This document shows, piece after piece, positions 45,265-53,740 of a DNA stretch of 64,000 nt (the stretch's first letter is position 1; each line of letters begins with the position of its first letter). The notes under the pieces were generated by a model. That model was not told the origin of the DNA. It did not search any database and saw only the letters and a program-made list of their open reading frames with translations. Made by a program: the position numbers and the translations under genes. This DNA is from an uncultured Cohaesibacter sp. GTDB taxonomy: Bacteria > Pseudomonadota > Alphaproteobacteria > Rhizobiales > Cohaesibacteraceae. The DNA is taken from contig NZ_OY781114.1 in assembly GCF_963676485.1 (NCBI RefSeq), forward strand, positions 2,265,001 through 2,329,000, written 5' to 3'.

Positions 45265-45747
45265 ATGAACAGCATGACGCGGACGACTATAACTCTGGAC
45301 GCAGAATTGACCGAGGTTCTGGATCGTTTCATTGCGCGCTCGGGTGCCTCAAACCGCTCCGAGGCCATAAGAGACCTGATCCGTCGGGGGCTTGCAGCCA
45401 TGCCGGCTGAAGAGAAGACCGCCAATTGCATTGCCGTTGTTTCCTGCACCGTGGATCATTCCGTTGTTGGCCTGGAAAAGAAGCTGCAACGGGGACGGCA
45501 TGATAGGCACGGGCAGGTGCTCTACTCCACGAGCCTGCCCATCGACCATGATCACGCCTTCGATGTAACCGTTTTGCGCGGCTCTGTTGAGCAAGTGAAT
45601 GATTATGCGCAAGCGCTGTTTCTGGAACGGGGCATCAAACATGGGGCTGCTTCTCTCACGCCGGTGGATGAAGATATGCAGCAGCATGCCCATGCTGAAT
45701 CAGGCCCCAAGGAGCATGTGCATTTCAAGGTGCGCGAGAGCTTCTGA
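45265..45747 (+). CDS. nikR: NikR-like nickel-responsive regulator with altered metal site
   Basis: 160 residues. An N-terminal ribbon-helix-helix (MTRTTITLDAELTEVLDRFI; SNRSEAIRDLIRRGL) matches NikR. The C-terminal ACT-like domain has AVVSCTVDHS, VLRGSVEQVNDYAQALFLERGIKHG. Gap-free alignment by eye with E. coli NikR keeps His76 but gives Ser for His87, Pro for His89 and Ala for Cys95. A His pair (DHDH) sits next to the lost site. A His-rich tail (QQHAHAESGPKEHVHF) is added at the end. The ATG at 45265 is chosen; ATG 45274 fits the E. coli length equally. Binding of the operator is supported by the perfect box. Confidence 0.85.
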   Translation: MNSMTRTTITLDAELTEVLDRFIARSGASNRSEAIRDLIRRGLAAMPAEEKTANCIAVVSCTVDHSVVGLEKKLQRGRHDRHGQVLYSTSLPIDHDHAFDVTVLRGSVEQVNDYAQALFLERGIKHGAASLTPVDEDMQQHAHAESGPKEHVHFKVRESF

Positions 45748-45783
45748 GTAGGTCTTTTCGTTTTTCCGATTGATTTTGTCGTG

Positions 45784-45813
45784 GCCTGACGCGGTCTCCA
45801 GCGCAGGCTTTTT
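45784..45813 (+). terminator. Rho-independent terminator after nikR
   Basis: The stem gcctg/caggc extended by cgc/gcg (one bulged base) is followed directly by TTTTT, 36 bp after the nikR stop. Confidence 0.75.
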
Positions 45814-45965
45814 GCGTTCGTATTTCTGCTTGATCGTGATGAAAAAGAAATATGTTTCCAGAGTCTGTGGATATGGACTGATTTGTATATATGTTCTTTT
45901 AGCTATTTGATGGAATAGTTTGTAGAGAAACAAAAAAATAAAATAACAATATTGAGGCTGAGCGC

Positions 45966-47750
45966 ATGAAATGTCTGAATATACTATATAGAAGTAGTGA
46001 AGATTTGGACGTTTTACTACAAATGGTTGCAAATGTGCCTCGCGACCAGATTCTAATTCAGGTTTATGCCGGTGGATGCGGGCGCGATTCTCTTAAAAGC
46101 CTTCAGTCTGTCCTGATGGATGCCTTTCCCGGCGTAGCCATTCTGGGGGCCACGACCGAAGGAGAGATATTGGGAACAACAATCTCTCAAGACACGATTG
46201 TTCTGAGCCTGTCTGTATTCGATGATACCAAGGTCAAGACCCTTTACGCCGATGATAGCCATCCGGATGCGCTTTACACCTTTGCAAGGGATATTCACGC
46301 TGAGAGCGCAAAGGCTGCCATTTTGTTTCGCTGTGGCGCCAAGGATGGCCACTTGCAGCGCAGCCTTGACTATATTCAGGCCATCGGGGCTGAGAATCCC
46401 GGTCTTGTCCTCGCCGGAGGGCAAGCTGGTGTCGGGGCCCAATATAAGGATACCTTTGTCTTTACCGAGCATTTTCTCTCCAACAGGGGAGCCGTGGTTG
46501 CGACCCTTAAAGGTCCGAACCTGCATGCAGAAAGCCTGCGCATTGATGGCTGGGAGCAGATAGGTAGGGAAATGCAGATCACGAAGGCGGTAGGGGAGCG
46601 GGTTTATGAGATCGACGAGCGCAGTGTCATCGATACTTATAAACACTATCTCGGTGTTGATATCGATCTGGTCAAATTGCAGAATCCGACGCTGGAATTT
46701 CCCCTGACCTGCGTTCGAGACGGCATTTTGATGAAAAATGTTCCGATCACCTATCATCCAGATGGTGCCGTCGAGTTTCTGTTTCCTTTCAGGGTAGACG
46801 AGAAAATCAAGTTCAGTTTTTGCGACATATCCAGACTGCATCAGGATCTCAAGCAGATGCAGAGCCGGGTCGCAACCTTGAAGCCGGATGGGATTTTCTT
46901 CTTTTCCTGTTCTGGTCGAAAGATGATCCTTGGCAACAAAATTTCCGGTGAGACGCATGGCTTTAGCCATCTCTGCGATAGTGCGGGCTTTTTTACCTCT
47001 TCGGAATTCTATTCCGGTGGCGGCCATTGCAGTGTTTCGCTGATCCAGAATATGACCATGCTGGTCTTGTCGGAAGGCAGCAAGCGGGAAAAGCCGGTGC
47101 AATGGGGCGCGCCCATCCCGCAGCATACTGAAGAAGAGTTGCGCTCTATCAAGATGCTCAAGATTCTGACCAATCTGATCTCGGCCACATCGCGCGAGCT
47201 GGAGGAATCCAATCGGGCCTTGTATGAAATGGCGGTTCTGGACAGTATGACCGGGCTGCTCAATCGCCGCTCTTTTGATGTGATGATGAAGAGCGAGTTA
47301 AAGCGTCATGTGCGTTCTTTGCAACCCATGTCCTTGCTCCTGATCGATATCGATTATTTCAAGCAGTATAATGATCATTATGGGCATGTCGCAGGCGATG
47401 ATTGCCTTGAAAAGGTCGGTGCCGTTGTCAGGGAAACGCTGCTACGGGCCTCTGACATGGCTTTTCGTTATGGCGGAGAAGAAATGTGCTGTCTGCTGCC
47501 AGCCACAGACTTTGCTGCTGCAAGCCATCTGGCTGATCGATTGCAGCAAAATGTGAGAGAGGCCGGTATCGATCATGAACAGTCTTCCATCTCTTCCCTG
47601 CTGACCGTTAGCATCGGCTTCATGACCTATCATTTCGCCGGCAAGAGTCAGCCCAACGAGGACACGATCATCAAGGCTTGCGACAAGATGCTGTATGCCG
47701 CCAAGCAAGGTGGCAGAAACAAGTCGGTTGGCGGGGAACTGACACTTTGA
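45966..47750 (+). CDS. FIST sensor and GGDEF diguanylate cyclase fusion
   Basis: 594 residues, probably cytoplasmic. Residues about 1-380 form FIST_N and FIST_C domains (AGGCGRDSLKSLQSVL; GATTEGEILGT; SCSGRKMILGN; SEFYSGGGHCSVSLIQNMTMLVL), which may sense small molecules such as amino acids. A helical linker with EELRSIKMLKILTNLISATSRELEESNRAL follows. The GGDEF domain begins at DSMTGLLNRRSFD and carries GGEEM at residues 503-507 (usually GGDEF or GGEEF) and an upstream RASD inhibitory site. It should make cyclic di-GMP from two GTP. GAGG precedes the ATG. It stands alone. Confidence 0.9.
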   Translation: MKCLNILYRSSEDLDVLLQMVANVPRDQILIQVYAGGCGRDSLKSLQSVLMDAFPGVAILGATTEGEILGTTISQDTIVLSLSVFDDTKVKTLYADDSHPDALYTFARDIHAESAKAAILFRCGAKDGHLQRSLDYIQAIGAENPGLVLAGGQAGVGAQYKDTFVFTEHFLSNRGAVVATLKGPNLHAESLRIDGWEQIGREMQITKAVGERVYEIDERSVIDTYKHYLGVDIDLVKLQNPTLEFPLTCVRDGILMKNVPITYHPDGAVEFLFPFRVDEKIKFSFCDISRLHQDLKQMQSRVATLKPDGIFFFSCSGRKMILGNKISGETHGFSHLCDSAGFFTSSEFYSGGGHCSVSLIQNMTMLVLSEGSKREKPVQWGAPIPQHTEEELRSIKMLKILTNLISATSRELEESNRALYEMAVLDSMTGLLNRRSFDVMMKSELKRHVRSLQPMSLLLIDIDYFKQYNDHYGHVAGDDCLEKVGAVVRETLLRASDMAFRYGGEEMCCLLPATDFAAASHLADRLQQNVREAGIDHEQSSISSLLTVSIGFMTYHFAGKSQPNEDTIIKACDKMLYAAKQGGRNKSVGGELTL

Positions 47751-47898
47751 TCAGAAGCCGCGAAGGCTTGTCTTTGCCACTTTCAAGATTGCTTTGAAGG
47801 ATTTCGGCCGAAACCGTCCTTGGTGCGGTACGGTGCTTGGGAAACCTTGAATTTTCCGCACGGATCAAAGCCGGATAACCGCTGAGCCGCAGGGAGTG

Positions 47899-48930
47899 CT
47901 ATTGGCCTTGACCCTTTATTTCCGAGATGCTGCCGGGGAGTGCCATAGACGGACCGGTCGCTGAAGGCATGGCCGTTTGCATTGCCTTGACGAATTTGAA
48001 CAGGTCACTGTCCGTTGATAGAACGAGGGTTGTGTCTCCGGAAATAATGTCCTTATAGGCCTGCAGCGTGCGGGTGAATTCATAAAATTCAACGGTCTGG
48101 TGATCGGTATTGTAGGCCTTCGCATAGATGTTGGCAGCAGTCGCATCTGCGACGCCCCGGATCTCCTCAACCGCCCGATAGGCCTCAGACTGGATCTTGT
48201 TCAGATCTCTTACGCGATTGCCTCGGATACGCGCCGCTTCGCCATTGCCTTCGGACAGGAAGCGTTCGGCAATCTGGCGCCGCTCTGAAATCATGCGGTC
48301 ATAGATCTTTGGCCGAACGCTTTCGTTATAATTGATGCGCTTAAAGCGGATATCGAGAAGCTCAATACCGAAGACACCAACTTTCTGCGCCGCAGCTTCA
48401 AATATCTGTCGTTCCACAAGGGCGCGGCCCTTGGTGATGGGCACCAGTGCGCCGATATCCTGAGCGCGTTCTTCGTCGGTCAGGAGCGTGTCGCGCAAAG
48501 GGGTCCGATCCTTGGTCGTTCGAATAATCTCGATAAGCTCATGCTTGGCAACCGCATTGCGGGTCTCACTGCCAAGAATGTCATCAAGGCGAGACTGAGC
48601 GCTGCGCTCGTCACGCAAGCGCAGGAAATACTGCAGTGGTTTGACAATCCGCCAGCGCGCAAAGAGATCTACCGAGATATAGAGCTTGTCCTTTGTCGGC
48701 ATGTCAGAAGGACTGCCATCCCATTCCAGAACACGCCGGTCGATGGGATGAACTTCCTGAATGAAGGGGATTTTCATCTTCAATCCGGCTGTGACAATCG
48801 GCTTGCCCACGGGCTTGCCAAACTGGGTAACGATGGCCTGTTCCACTTCGCTGACGGTGTATAAAGACCCACTGACAGCATAGATCGAAGCGACGATGAC
48901 CAGTCCTAAAAGGGCAGATGTGATTTTCAT
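47899..48930 (-). CDS. hflC: HflC, membrane protease modulator
   Basis: 343 residues. An N-terminal membrane helix (ALLGLVIVASIYAVSGSLYTV) precedes a SPFH/band-7 domain (TVSEVEQAIVTQFGKPVGKP; EVHPIDRRVLEWDGSP). The C-terminal FEFTRTLQAYKDI-like region and the ending are as in HflC. It forms the periplasmic HflKC complex that regulates FtsH. The start overlaps the hflK stop by 4 bp (ATGA). Confidence 0.95.
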   Translation of the reverse strand: MKITSALLGLVIVASIYAVSGSLYTVSEVEQAIVTQFGKPVGKPIVTAGLKMKIPFIQEVHPIDRRVLEWDGSPSDMPTKDKLYISVDLFARWRIVKPLQYFLRLRDERSAQSRLDDILGSETRNAVAKHELIEIIRTTKDRTPLRDTLLTDEERAQDIGALVPITKGRALVERQIFEAAAQKVGVFGIELLDIRFKRINYNESVRPKIYDRMISERRQIAERFLSEGNGEAARIRGNRVRDLNKIQSEAYRAVEEIRGVADATAANIYAKAYNTDHQTVEFYEFTRTLQAYKDIISGDTTLVLSTDSDLFKFVKAMQTAMPSATGPSMALPGSISEIKGQGQ

Positions 48931-49994
48931 GGCTGGCTTCCTTGCTGTCCACCGAGATTAAGGAGCGGCAGAATGCTGCCTGTCGACTGGTCAACGACGA
49001 CCTTGGACTTGATCCCCGGAAGAACAGACTGCATGGTTTCTATGTAGATCCGGCGGCGGGTGACTTCGGGAGCCTTCTTATATTCCGAATAGAGCGCAGT
49101 GAACCGGGCGGCGTCTCCCTCGGCTTCGTTGACGCGCTTCAGCCGATATCCATCTGCTTCACGAATCCGCTGATCCTTCTCGCCTTCAGCAAGAGGAATG
49201 ACCTTGTTATATTCGCGTCGTGCCTCGTTTATGAGCCGCTCTTTTTCCTGTTGAGCCTGATTCACCTCGTTAAAAGAAGACTGAACCGGTTCAGGAGGAT
49301 TGATATTCTTGAGCTGGACCTGATCGATGCTGATGCCCATCGCGTATTTTGATGAGAGCGCCTGCATCTTCAAAAGGGCTTCGCTTTCGATTTCTTGTCG
49401 CCCGATGGTGATGACTTCATCGACCGTGCGATCTCCAACCACTTCGCGCATGACGGATTCAGACACATAGCGCAGCGTTGCCCGGGGCTTTCTCACTTCA
49501 AACAAGAATTTGACCGGATCCGAAATCCGGTATTGCAGAACCCATTCCACCAGAGCCGCGTTCAGATCTCCGGTGACCATCTCTGTTTCCAGGCGACCGT
49601 CCGTCGGGGTCTGATAGGCATCGTTGGCGCCCGGTGTGGTGAAGCCGAATTCCTGTTTCAACTGCCGCTTGATCGGGACGATCGTTGCGATGTCGATCCC
49701 GAAGGGGAGCTTGAAATGGAGACCAGAGGGGACTTCGGAAGAATATTTCCCAAACCGCTGCACAACAGCAATCGAGTCGCTTGGAACCGTGAAGTATGAT
49801 GACCAAGCAAACAGCGCCGCCAGAATTGCGGCACCAGCGATAATCACAGTGCGCATAGGCGGCGGCCCGTTGGGGAATATGCCTCCGAATGGTGAGCGCC
49901 CCTGCCTGAAGAGAGTGTTCAAATTGTTTGGGTTGGAACGGCCCTTGGGGCTCCATGGCCCTTCATCGTTGGATCCGTTGCTTTGATCTGGCAT
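48927..49994 (-). CDS. hflK: HflK, membrane protease modulator
   Basis: 355 residues. The Gly/Asn/Pro-rich N terminus (cytoplasmic) is followed by a membrane helix at about 48-65 (RTVIIAGAAILAALFAWSSYF) and a SPFH domain with VPSDSIAVVQRFGKYS, VPIKRQLKQEFGFTT and VQLKNINPPEPVQSSFNEVNQAQQEKER, the HflK hallmark. I chose ATG 49994, with AAGGAAA just upstream; the longer frame to 50084 lacks a site. It is the first gene of hflKC. Confidence 0.95.
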   Translation of the reverse strand: MPDQSNGSNDEGPWSPKGRSNPNNLNTLFRQGRSPFGGIFPNGPPPMRTVIIAGAAILAALFAWSSYFTVPSDSIAVVQRFGKYSSEVPSGLHFKLPFGIDIATIVPIKRQLKQEFGFTTPGANDAYQTPTDGRLETEMVTGDLNAALVEWVLQYRISDPVKFLFEVRKPRATLRYVSESVMREVVGDRTVDEVITIGRQEIESEALLKMQALSSKYAMGISIDQVQLKNINPPEPVQSSFNEVNQAQQEKERLINEARREYNKVIPLAEGEKDQRIREADGYRLKRVNEAEGDAARFTALYSEYKKAPEVTRRRIYIETMQSVLPGIKSKVVVDQSTGSILPLLNLGGQQGSQP

Positions 49995-50111
49995 GCGCTT
50001 TCCTTGATAGTCGTTACACGGAACATCTATGAACAATGGCATTGGCCAGAGAAGTTTTTGCCTTTGAAATGATGCGCTCGTCATCTGCGCGCATCACCTC
50101 GAGATGAGCGC

Positions 50112-50264
50112 TCAGCCTTTGGGCTTTTGCTGCTTCTGGGCGGCTTTTTGAGGCGCGATATTGATTGGCGTGACTTTTGAGTCCTTTTTTATCGCATCTG
50201 TTTTTTTGGTCTTTTCAGCCTCTGCGGCCCGGGTTGTCAGATCTTTGAAAGACATCATATTCAT
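50112..50264 (-). CDS. Small lysine-rich hypothetical protein
   Basis: About 50 residues, strongly basic (SFKDLTTRAAEAEKTKKTDA, ending KQQKPKG). An AAAGG sequence lies a few bases upstream. Starts at 50264 or 50258 are equally possible. No family recognised. Small basic proteins like this may bind nucleic acid, but nothing shows it. It lies upstream of hflK on the same strand. Confidence 0.5.
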   Translation of the reverse strand: MNMMSFKDLTTRAAEAEKTKKTDAIKKDSKVTPINIAPQKAAQKQQKPKG

Positions 50265-50341
50265 CCTTTTGTTTGTCAATTTATTTTGGAATTCATCTTG
50301 ATTGGTCTTCAATTCCGGCCTTGAAAGCGAATTTTCATATT

Positions 50342-51154
50342 CTATTTTTCGTGGATTTCATTGGCCCAGACACTGAAATTCATCAGGGTGTTTTTGCCAA
50401 ATGTCTGTGTCAGAGGAACGTCTGCTGCGTCGCGTCCACGTGCGACCAGAATGCGCCCGATGCGTCGCGTATTGTTGCGTGGATCGAAAATCCACCAGTG
50501 GCCAGAGAGATAGACTTCCATCCATGCGGCAAAATCACCGGGGGGATAGGGGCCTTGCTCTCCAACATCACTGAGATAGCCGGTGCAATAGCGTGCAGGT
50601 ATGTTGAGGCAGCGGCAAAGGGTGATGGCAAGATGAGTAAAGTCGCGACAGACACCTTTGCGTTCCGTCATTGTTTCAGATGCGGTACGGGTCGCCCGTG
50701 CATGTTCATATCCGAAAGAGACATGGCCGTGAACAAAGTCACATATGGCCTGAACACGAGCCCAGCCGGGCGCTGTTTTTTCAAAAAGCTGCCAAGCTTC
50801 TTCAGACAGAAGATCTGTTTCGCAATATCGGCTCCCCAATAGATAGACGAGCGTATCGGCAGGCAAATGCTGAACTTCGAATTGCACCGCATCAGGTGCC
50901 TCTGGATCGGGTTCGCCTTTATCACGGAATATGCCGTCCGTTGTCAGTTCGAAGTTCCCACCCGGAGCAATCAATCTGGTACACCAGTTTCCAAAGCCGT
51001 CCCGATAGCTTTCCAAGGGTACGCTTGGCGAGGAAATCATAAAATCAGGACGTTCCAAGTCGCCAAAATGTGAATAATGGACGTTCAGAACAGCAACCAT
51101 TGGTGTGTCTTGCGGAAAGCTGAAATGAAGCCGGCAGCCAAGATTGATGCGCAT
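50342..51154 (-). CDS. Transglutaminase-like protein lacking the canonical His
   Basis: 270 residues, family of bacterial transglutaminase-like cysteine proteases. The N-terminal beta domain is followed by the core GVCRDFTHLAITLCRCLNIPARY, with the catalytic Cys. In most members DFHAW carries the catalytic His. Here the text reads GDFAAWMEVYL, with Ala instead; some relatives may share this. The Asp is kept in WWIFDPRNN. GGAGG lies 6 bases before the ATG at 51154. Enzyme activity is uncertain. Confidence 0.82.
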   Translation of the reverse strand: MRINLGCRLHFSFPQDTPMVAVLNVHYSHFGDLERPDFMISSPSVPLESYRDGFGNWCTRLIAPGGNFELTTDGIFRDKGEPDPEAPDAVQFEVQHLPADTLVYLLGSRYCETDLLSEEAWQLFEKTAPGWARVQAICDFVHGHVSFGYEHARATRTASETMTERKGVCRDFTHLAITLCRCLNIPARYCTGYLSDVGEQGPYPPGDFAAWMEVYLSGHWWIFDPRNNTRRIGRILVARGRDAADVPLTQTFGKNTLMNFSVWANEIHEK

Positions 51155-51408
51155 ATAGTGCCTCCAAGGCATTTGTCTCTTTGGCTCGTTTCTCAAGGAA
51201 AGCGGCCTAAAAGCGCGAGACTTCGGATCTAACTCCTTTGGCTTTGAGGTAGATGCTTTTTAAGGCAAAATTGAAAAAGCGATGACGCCTGCAAGCAAAG
51301 CATCAGGCGACTTTTGCGATCCGGATGTCTTCAGAATGGTCGGGCATAGCCGAGTATAATATCTGGGCGCCCCGGATCGAGATGAATGGCAATCAGTGTC
51401 TGAAAGGG

Positions 51409-51759
51409 CTATTTGTCGATCTTAAGCGCAATGAGGCAAGCTTGAGCCAAATCGCGGTTCGGCTTTTCTGCTCCCGGAACAGTCGCCCAGCCACTTTCCA
51501 TAACAACGTCGCGTCGTTTGTAGCTCGATGCGTCCTTGATTTTGGTGAGGGTTTCCTGACGATTCAGGTCTTTGTTGGACTGATCGACACAGACAGGAAC
51601 AAGGGCTGCGATCACATCGTCATGAGCCATGGACATTGCCATTTTGTTGGAGCCAGACGCTGTCATCCAGCCGCCCCACGCAAATCCGACAACACCAACG
51701 CATACCGCGCCGATCACTGCTCCATATAGTCCAGGTTTTAGCCATTCAGGGGTTTTCAT
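51409..51759 (-). CDS. Conserved hypothetical membrane protein
   Basis: 116 residues. One N-terminal helix (GLYGAVIGAVCVGVVGFAWGGWM) is followed by a periplasmic-looking part with Cys in VPVCVDQ and ACLIALK, which could form a disulfide. I do not know the family name but proteins of this kind occur in related bacteria. A hairpin near 51286-51309 on its downstream side may terminate it. Confidence 0.7.
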   Translation of the reverse strand: MKTPEWLKPGLYGAVIGAVCVGVVGFAWGGWMTASGSNKMAMSMAHDDVIAALVPVCVDQSNKDLNRQETLTKIKDASSYKRRDVVMESGWATVPGAEKPNRDLAQACLIALKIDK

Positions 51760-51935
51760 ATCATATTCTCCTACGGCAAAAGCACCGCTTTTCTATGGGC
51801 AGGTTACTTCGCCTTCGCAGAACAGGTACTGATCAAGGTTAGCCTCTCAAGACTATTTTCAGCTCGGGCGAGAGCTCTTGTCAGCTGGAACCTCGCCCCC
51901 CTGTCGAGCATCAATGCGCAAGAGCCGACATGGGG

Positions 51936-52202
51936 CTAGTAGTTCGAATCTGGGTCTAATCGGTAGAAAGATTTTCTGGTCCTGCTATAGGCGCGCATCG
52001 CGGCATTCTGAATGCGAGATCTCAGATTTTCAAAGGCTTGCCTATAGGGTTGGCGCTCTTCATCATAGGTCTTCATGAGATGATCAAGCGTTTCAAACGT
52101 CATGGAAAATCGGATTTCCATGAGGCCATCATATCCGGAAAATCGTATGATTGCTGCATCCTCGTCGATATTGCAGGTCTGGTTTGGAAAGACTAGGCCC
52201 AT
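51936..52202 (-). CDS. DUF1488 family protein
   Basis: 88 residues. The pattern LVFPNQTCNIDEDAAIIRFSGYDGLMEIRFSM matches DUF1488 (YrdB-like) proteins, small cytoplasmic proteins of unknown role. The gene overlaps the next upstream one by 10 bp on the same strand. Confidence 0.8.
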   Translation of the reverse strand: MGLVFPNQTCNIDEDAAIIRFSGYDGLMEIRFSMTFETLDHLMKTYDEERQPYRQAFENLRSRIQNAAMRAYSRTRKSFYRLDPDSNY

Positions 52203-52450
52203 GACGAGCTGCGGCTAAAAAAGCCTCTCTCTTCACTGGGGTTTGTAAGGGGCCGGTCTGAGGTTTCTTTCGGCGATCCTTCTTCCGATCTGTCCACCTC
52301 TTGGGCAACCGCAAAGCTCGTACTGTGCTCCCTTCCCATCTCTTTGTCTTTTTCTAAGGCAGGCTTGCCGTCGGAGCTTCCTTCGCCATCCAAATGGTTC
52401 GAAGCCATCTGATTTTGGTCTCTTCGTATTTTATCGATTATTTCTCTCAT
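52193..52450 (-). CDS. Small hydrophilic hypothetical protein
   Basis: 85 residues from the ATG at 52450, which has AAAGGTG at about 8 bases. The upstream frame to 52510 is open but less likely. The sequence is highly charged and Ser/Glu-rich, ending FFSRSSSWA, and probably disordered. It overlaps the DUF1488 start by 10 bp, so translation may be coupled. No family recognised. Confidence 0.5.
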   Translation of the reverse strand: MREIIDKIRRDQNQMASNHLDGEGSSDGKPALEKDKEMGREHSTSFAVAQEVDRSEEGSPKETSDRPLTNPSEERGFFSRSSSWA

Positions 52451-52548
52451 AGATTTCACCTTTGTTTTAAATTCATGCTTGAGATGCAGACTGATCCGAA
52501 TGGTTTCCATATCGATGAAAGGATCTCATCGCATACCACTTTCGCCAA

Positions 52549-52785
52549 CTATCGGTGGCGAACCGAATTCCCTCCGGCAATGATCTTGTTGATCAAATCG
52601 GAGATCTGGCGGTGCGTTTCGGGATCCGGCGCGCTCTTGGCCACATTTTCATGCGCAGCCGATGCGTCTTCCAGAACCCCGAGAATTTGAGCTTCCGTCA
52701 GGATTTTTTGATCATTTAGCGCCAAAAGAAGCGACTCGCAGATTGAAAGCGCAGCAATCCCCGCAATGAGTTGTGTCTCGCTCAA
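52549..52785 (-). CDS. Small conserved hypothetical protein with TTG start
   Basis: 78 residues, helical (IAALSICESLLLALNDQKIL; EAQILGVLEDASAAHENV). It begins at TTG 52785, supported by AAGGAAT 8 or so bases upstream and no ATG nearby. It may be a cytoplasmic adaptor; function unknown. Confidence 0.6.
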   Translation of the reverse strand: MSETQLIAGIAALSICESLLLALNDQKILTEAQILGVLEDASAAHENVAKSAPDPETHRQISDLINKIIAGGNSVRHR

Positions 52786-52922
52786 GTTGTAATTCCTTCA
52801 AAAATGCGCAAAGAATTGGCGACTATTTATTTCCCTATCTTCCCAAACATTCGGATATGATGGACTGATCAAGATCAGCATCTTGAGTGTTTCTCCCAGA
52901 TGCCAAAAGGCGTGGTACTGCT

Positions 52923-53657
52923 ATGAAGACGATACTGAACACGCCAATCGCACTGAAACTAAGCACCTGCATCGGGTTGTCCGAACATGAGCTCGAGATT
53001 CTGGGGCAGCTTCTCAAACAGAGCCGAAAGATTCGAGTTGGGCAGGATCTGGTGCAACAGGGGCAGTCAAATCAGGCGGCCTTCATCTTGATGAGCGGCT
53101 GGGTCTGCTCCTACAAAATTCAGGCTGACGGAACCCGACAAATCGTTGATTTCCAGATACCTGGCGATTTTTTGGGGGTAAGAAGTGTTTTGTTTCACAC
53201 GTCTGATCACAACATCGAACCCATAACAGAAGTTGAAGTGTGTGAAATCTTGATACCCGGGCTTCTCGATACCTTTGCTCAACACCCACGGCTTGCCATG
53301 GCTTTGCTTTGGGCATTGTCCAGGGATGAGGCCATGGTGGTCGAGCATCTGGTCAATATTGGACGTCGCAATTCTGCAGAACGCATGGCCCATTTTCTTC
53401 TTGAGCTGGGTGCCCGCCTTTCCCTTATAGGCGCTGGCAGCAAAGCTGGCTTTACCTGCCCGCTCACTCAGCCCCTCCTAGCCGATGCGCTGGGCCTGAG
53501 TGCCGTGCATGTCAATCGGGTCTTGAGACTGTTGCGAGAAGCCGGAATGGCTACTTTTCGCGACGGGGAGGTGGTCTTTGACAATTATGACCGCCTTGTC
53601 GAATTTGCAGATTTTGACTCTTCTTACCTCGATCAGGCCGGTCCCCTTTTGAAATAG
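52923..53657 (+). CDS. Crp/Fnr-family transcriptional regulator
   Basis: 244 residues. The N-terminal cyclic-nucleotide-binding fold (GQDLVQQGQSNQAAFILMSGWV; IVDFQIPGDFLGVRSVLF) is followed by a C-terminal HTH_Crp domain with LTQPLLADALGLSAVHVNRVLRLLREAGM. No Fnr-type N-terminal Cys cluster is evident, so it is not an obvious oxygen-sensing iron-sulfur member. Members of this subtype often respond to stress in alphaproteobacteria. It is divergent from the small gene at 52549-52785. Confidence 0.9.
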   Translation: MKTILNTPIALKLSTCIGLSEHELEILGQLLKQSRKIRVGQDLVQQGQSNQAAFILMSGWVCSYKIQADGTRQIVDFQIPGDFLGVRSVLFHTSDHNIEPITEVEVCEILIPGLLDTFAQHPRLAMALLWALSRDEAMVVEHLVNIGRRNSAERMAHFLLELGARLSLIGAGSKAGFTCPLTQPLLADALGLSAVHVNRVLRLLREAGMATFRDGEVVFDNYDRLVEFADFDSSYLDQAGPLLK

Positions 53658-53740
53658 ACCAATGAGGCAACGCAGTCTCATGTACGGGCTTGTGCTGCGG
53701 CAATCAGATGCATACCGGGCTTTTGATAGACTGAGCGGGT

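Noticed and set aside
46053-47126. A 357-codon minus-strand frame opposite the FIST-GGDEF gene
   Set aside because: It is a shadow of the FIST domains on the other strand. It has no ribosome binding site or family motif.
51286-51309. A cgcctg/caggcg hairpin as a terminator of the 116-residue protein gene
   Set aside because: The stem is only six bases with a 12-base loop and no proper T tract, so it is not listed as a feature.
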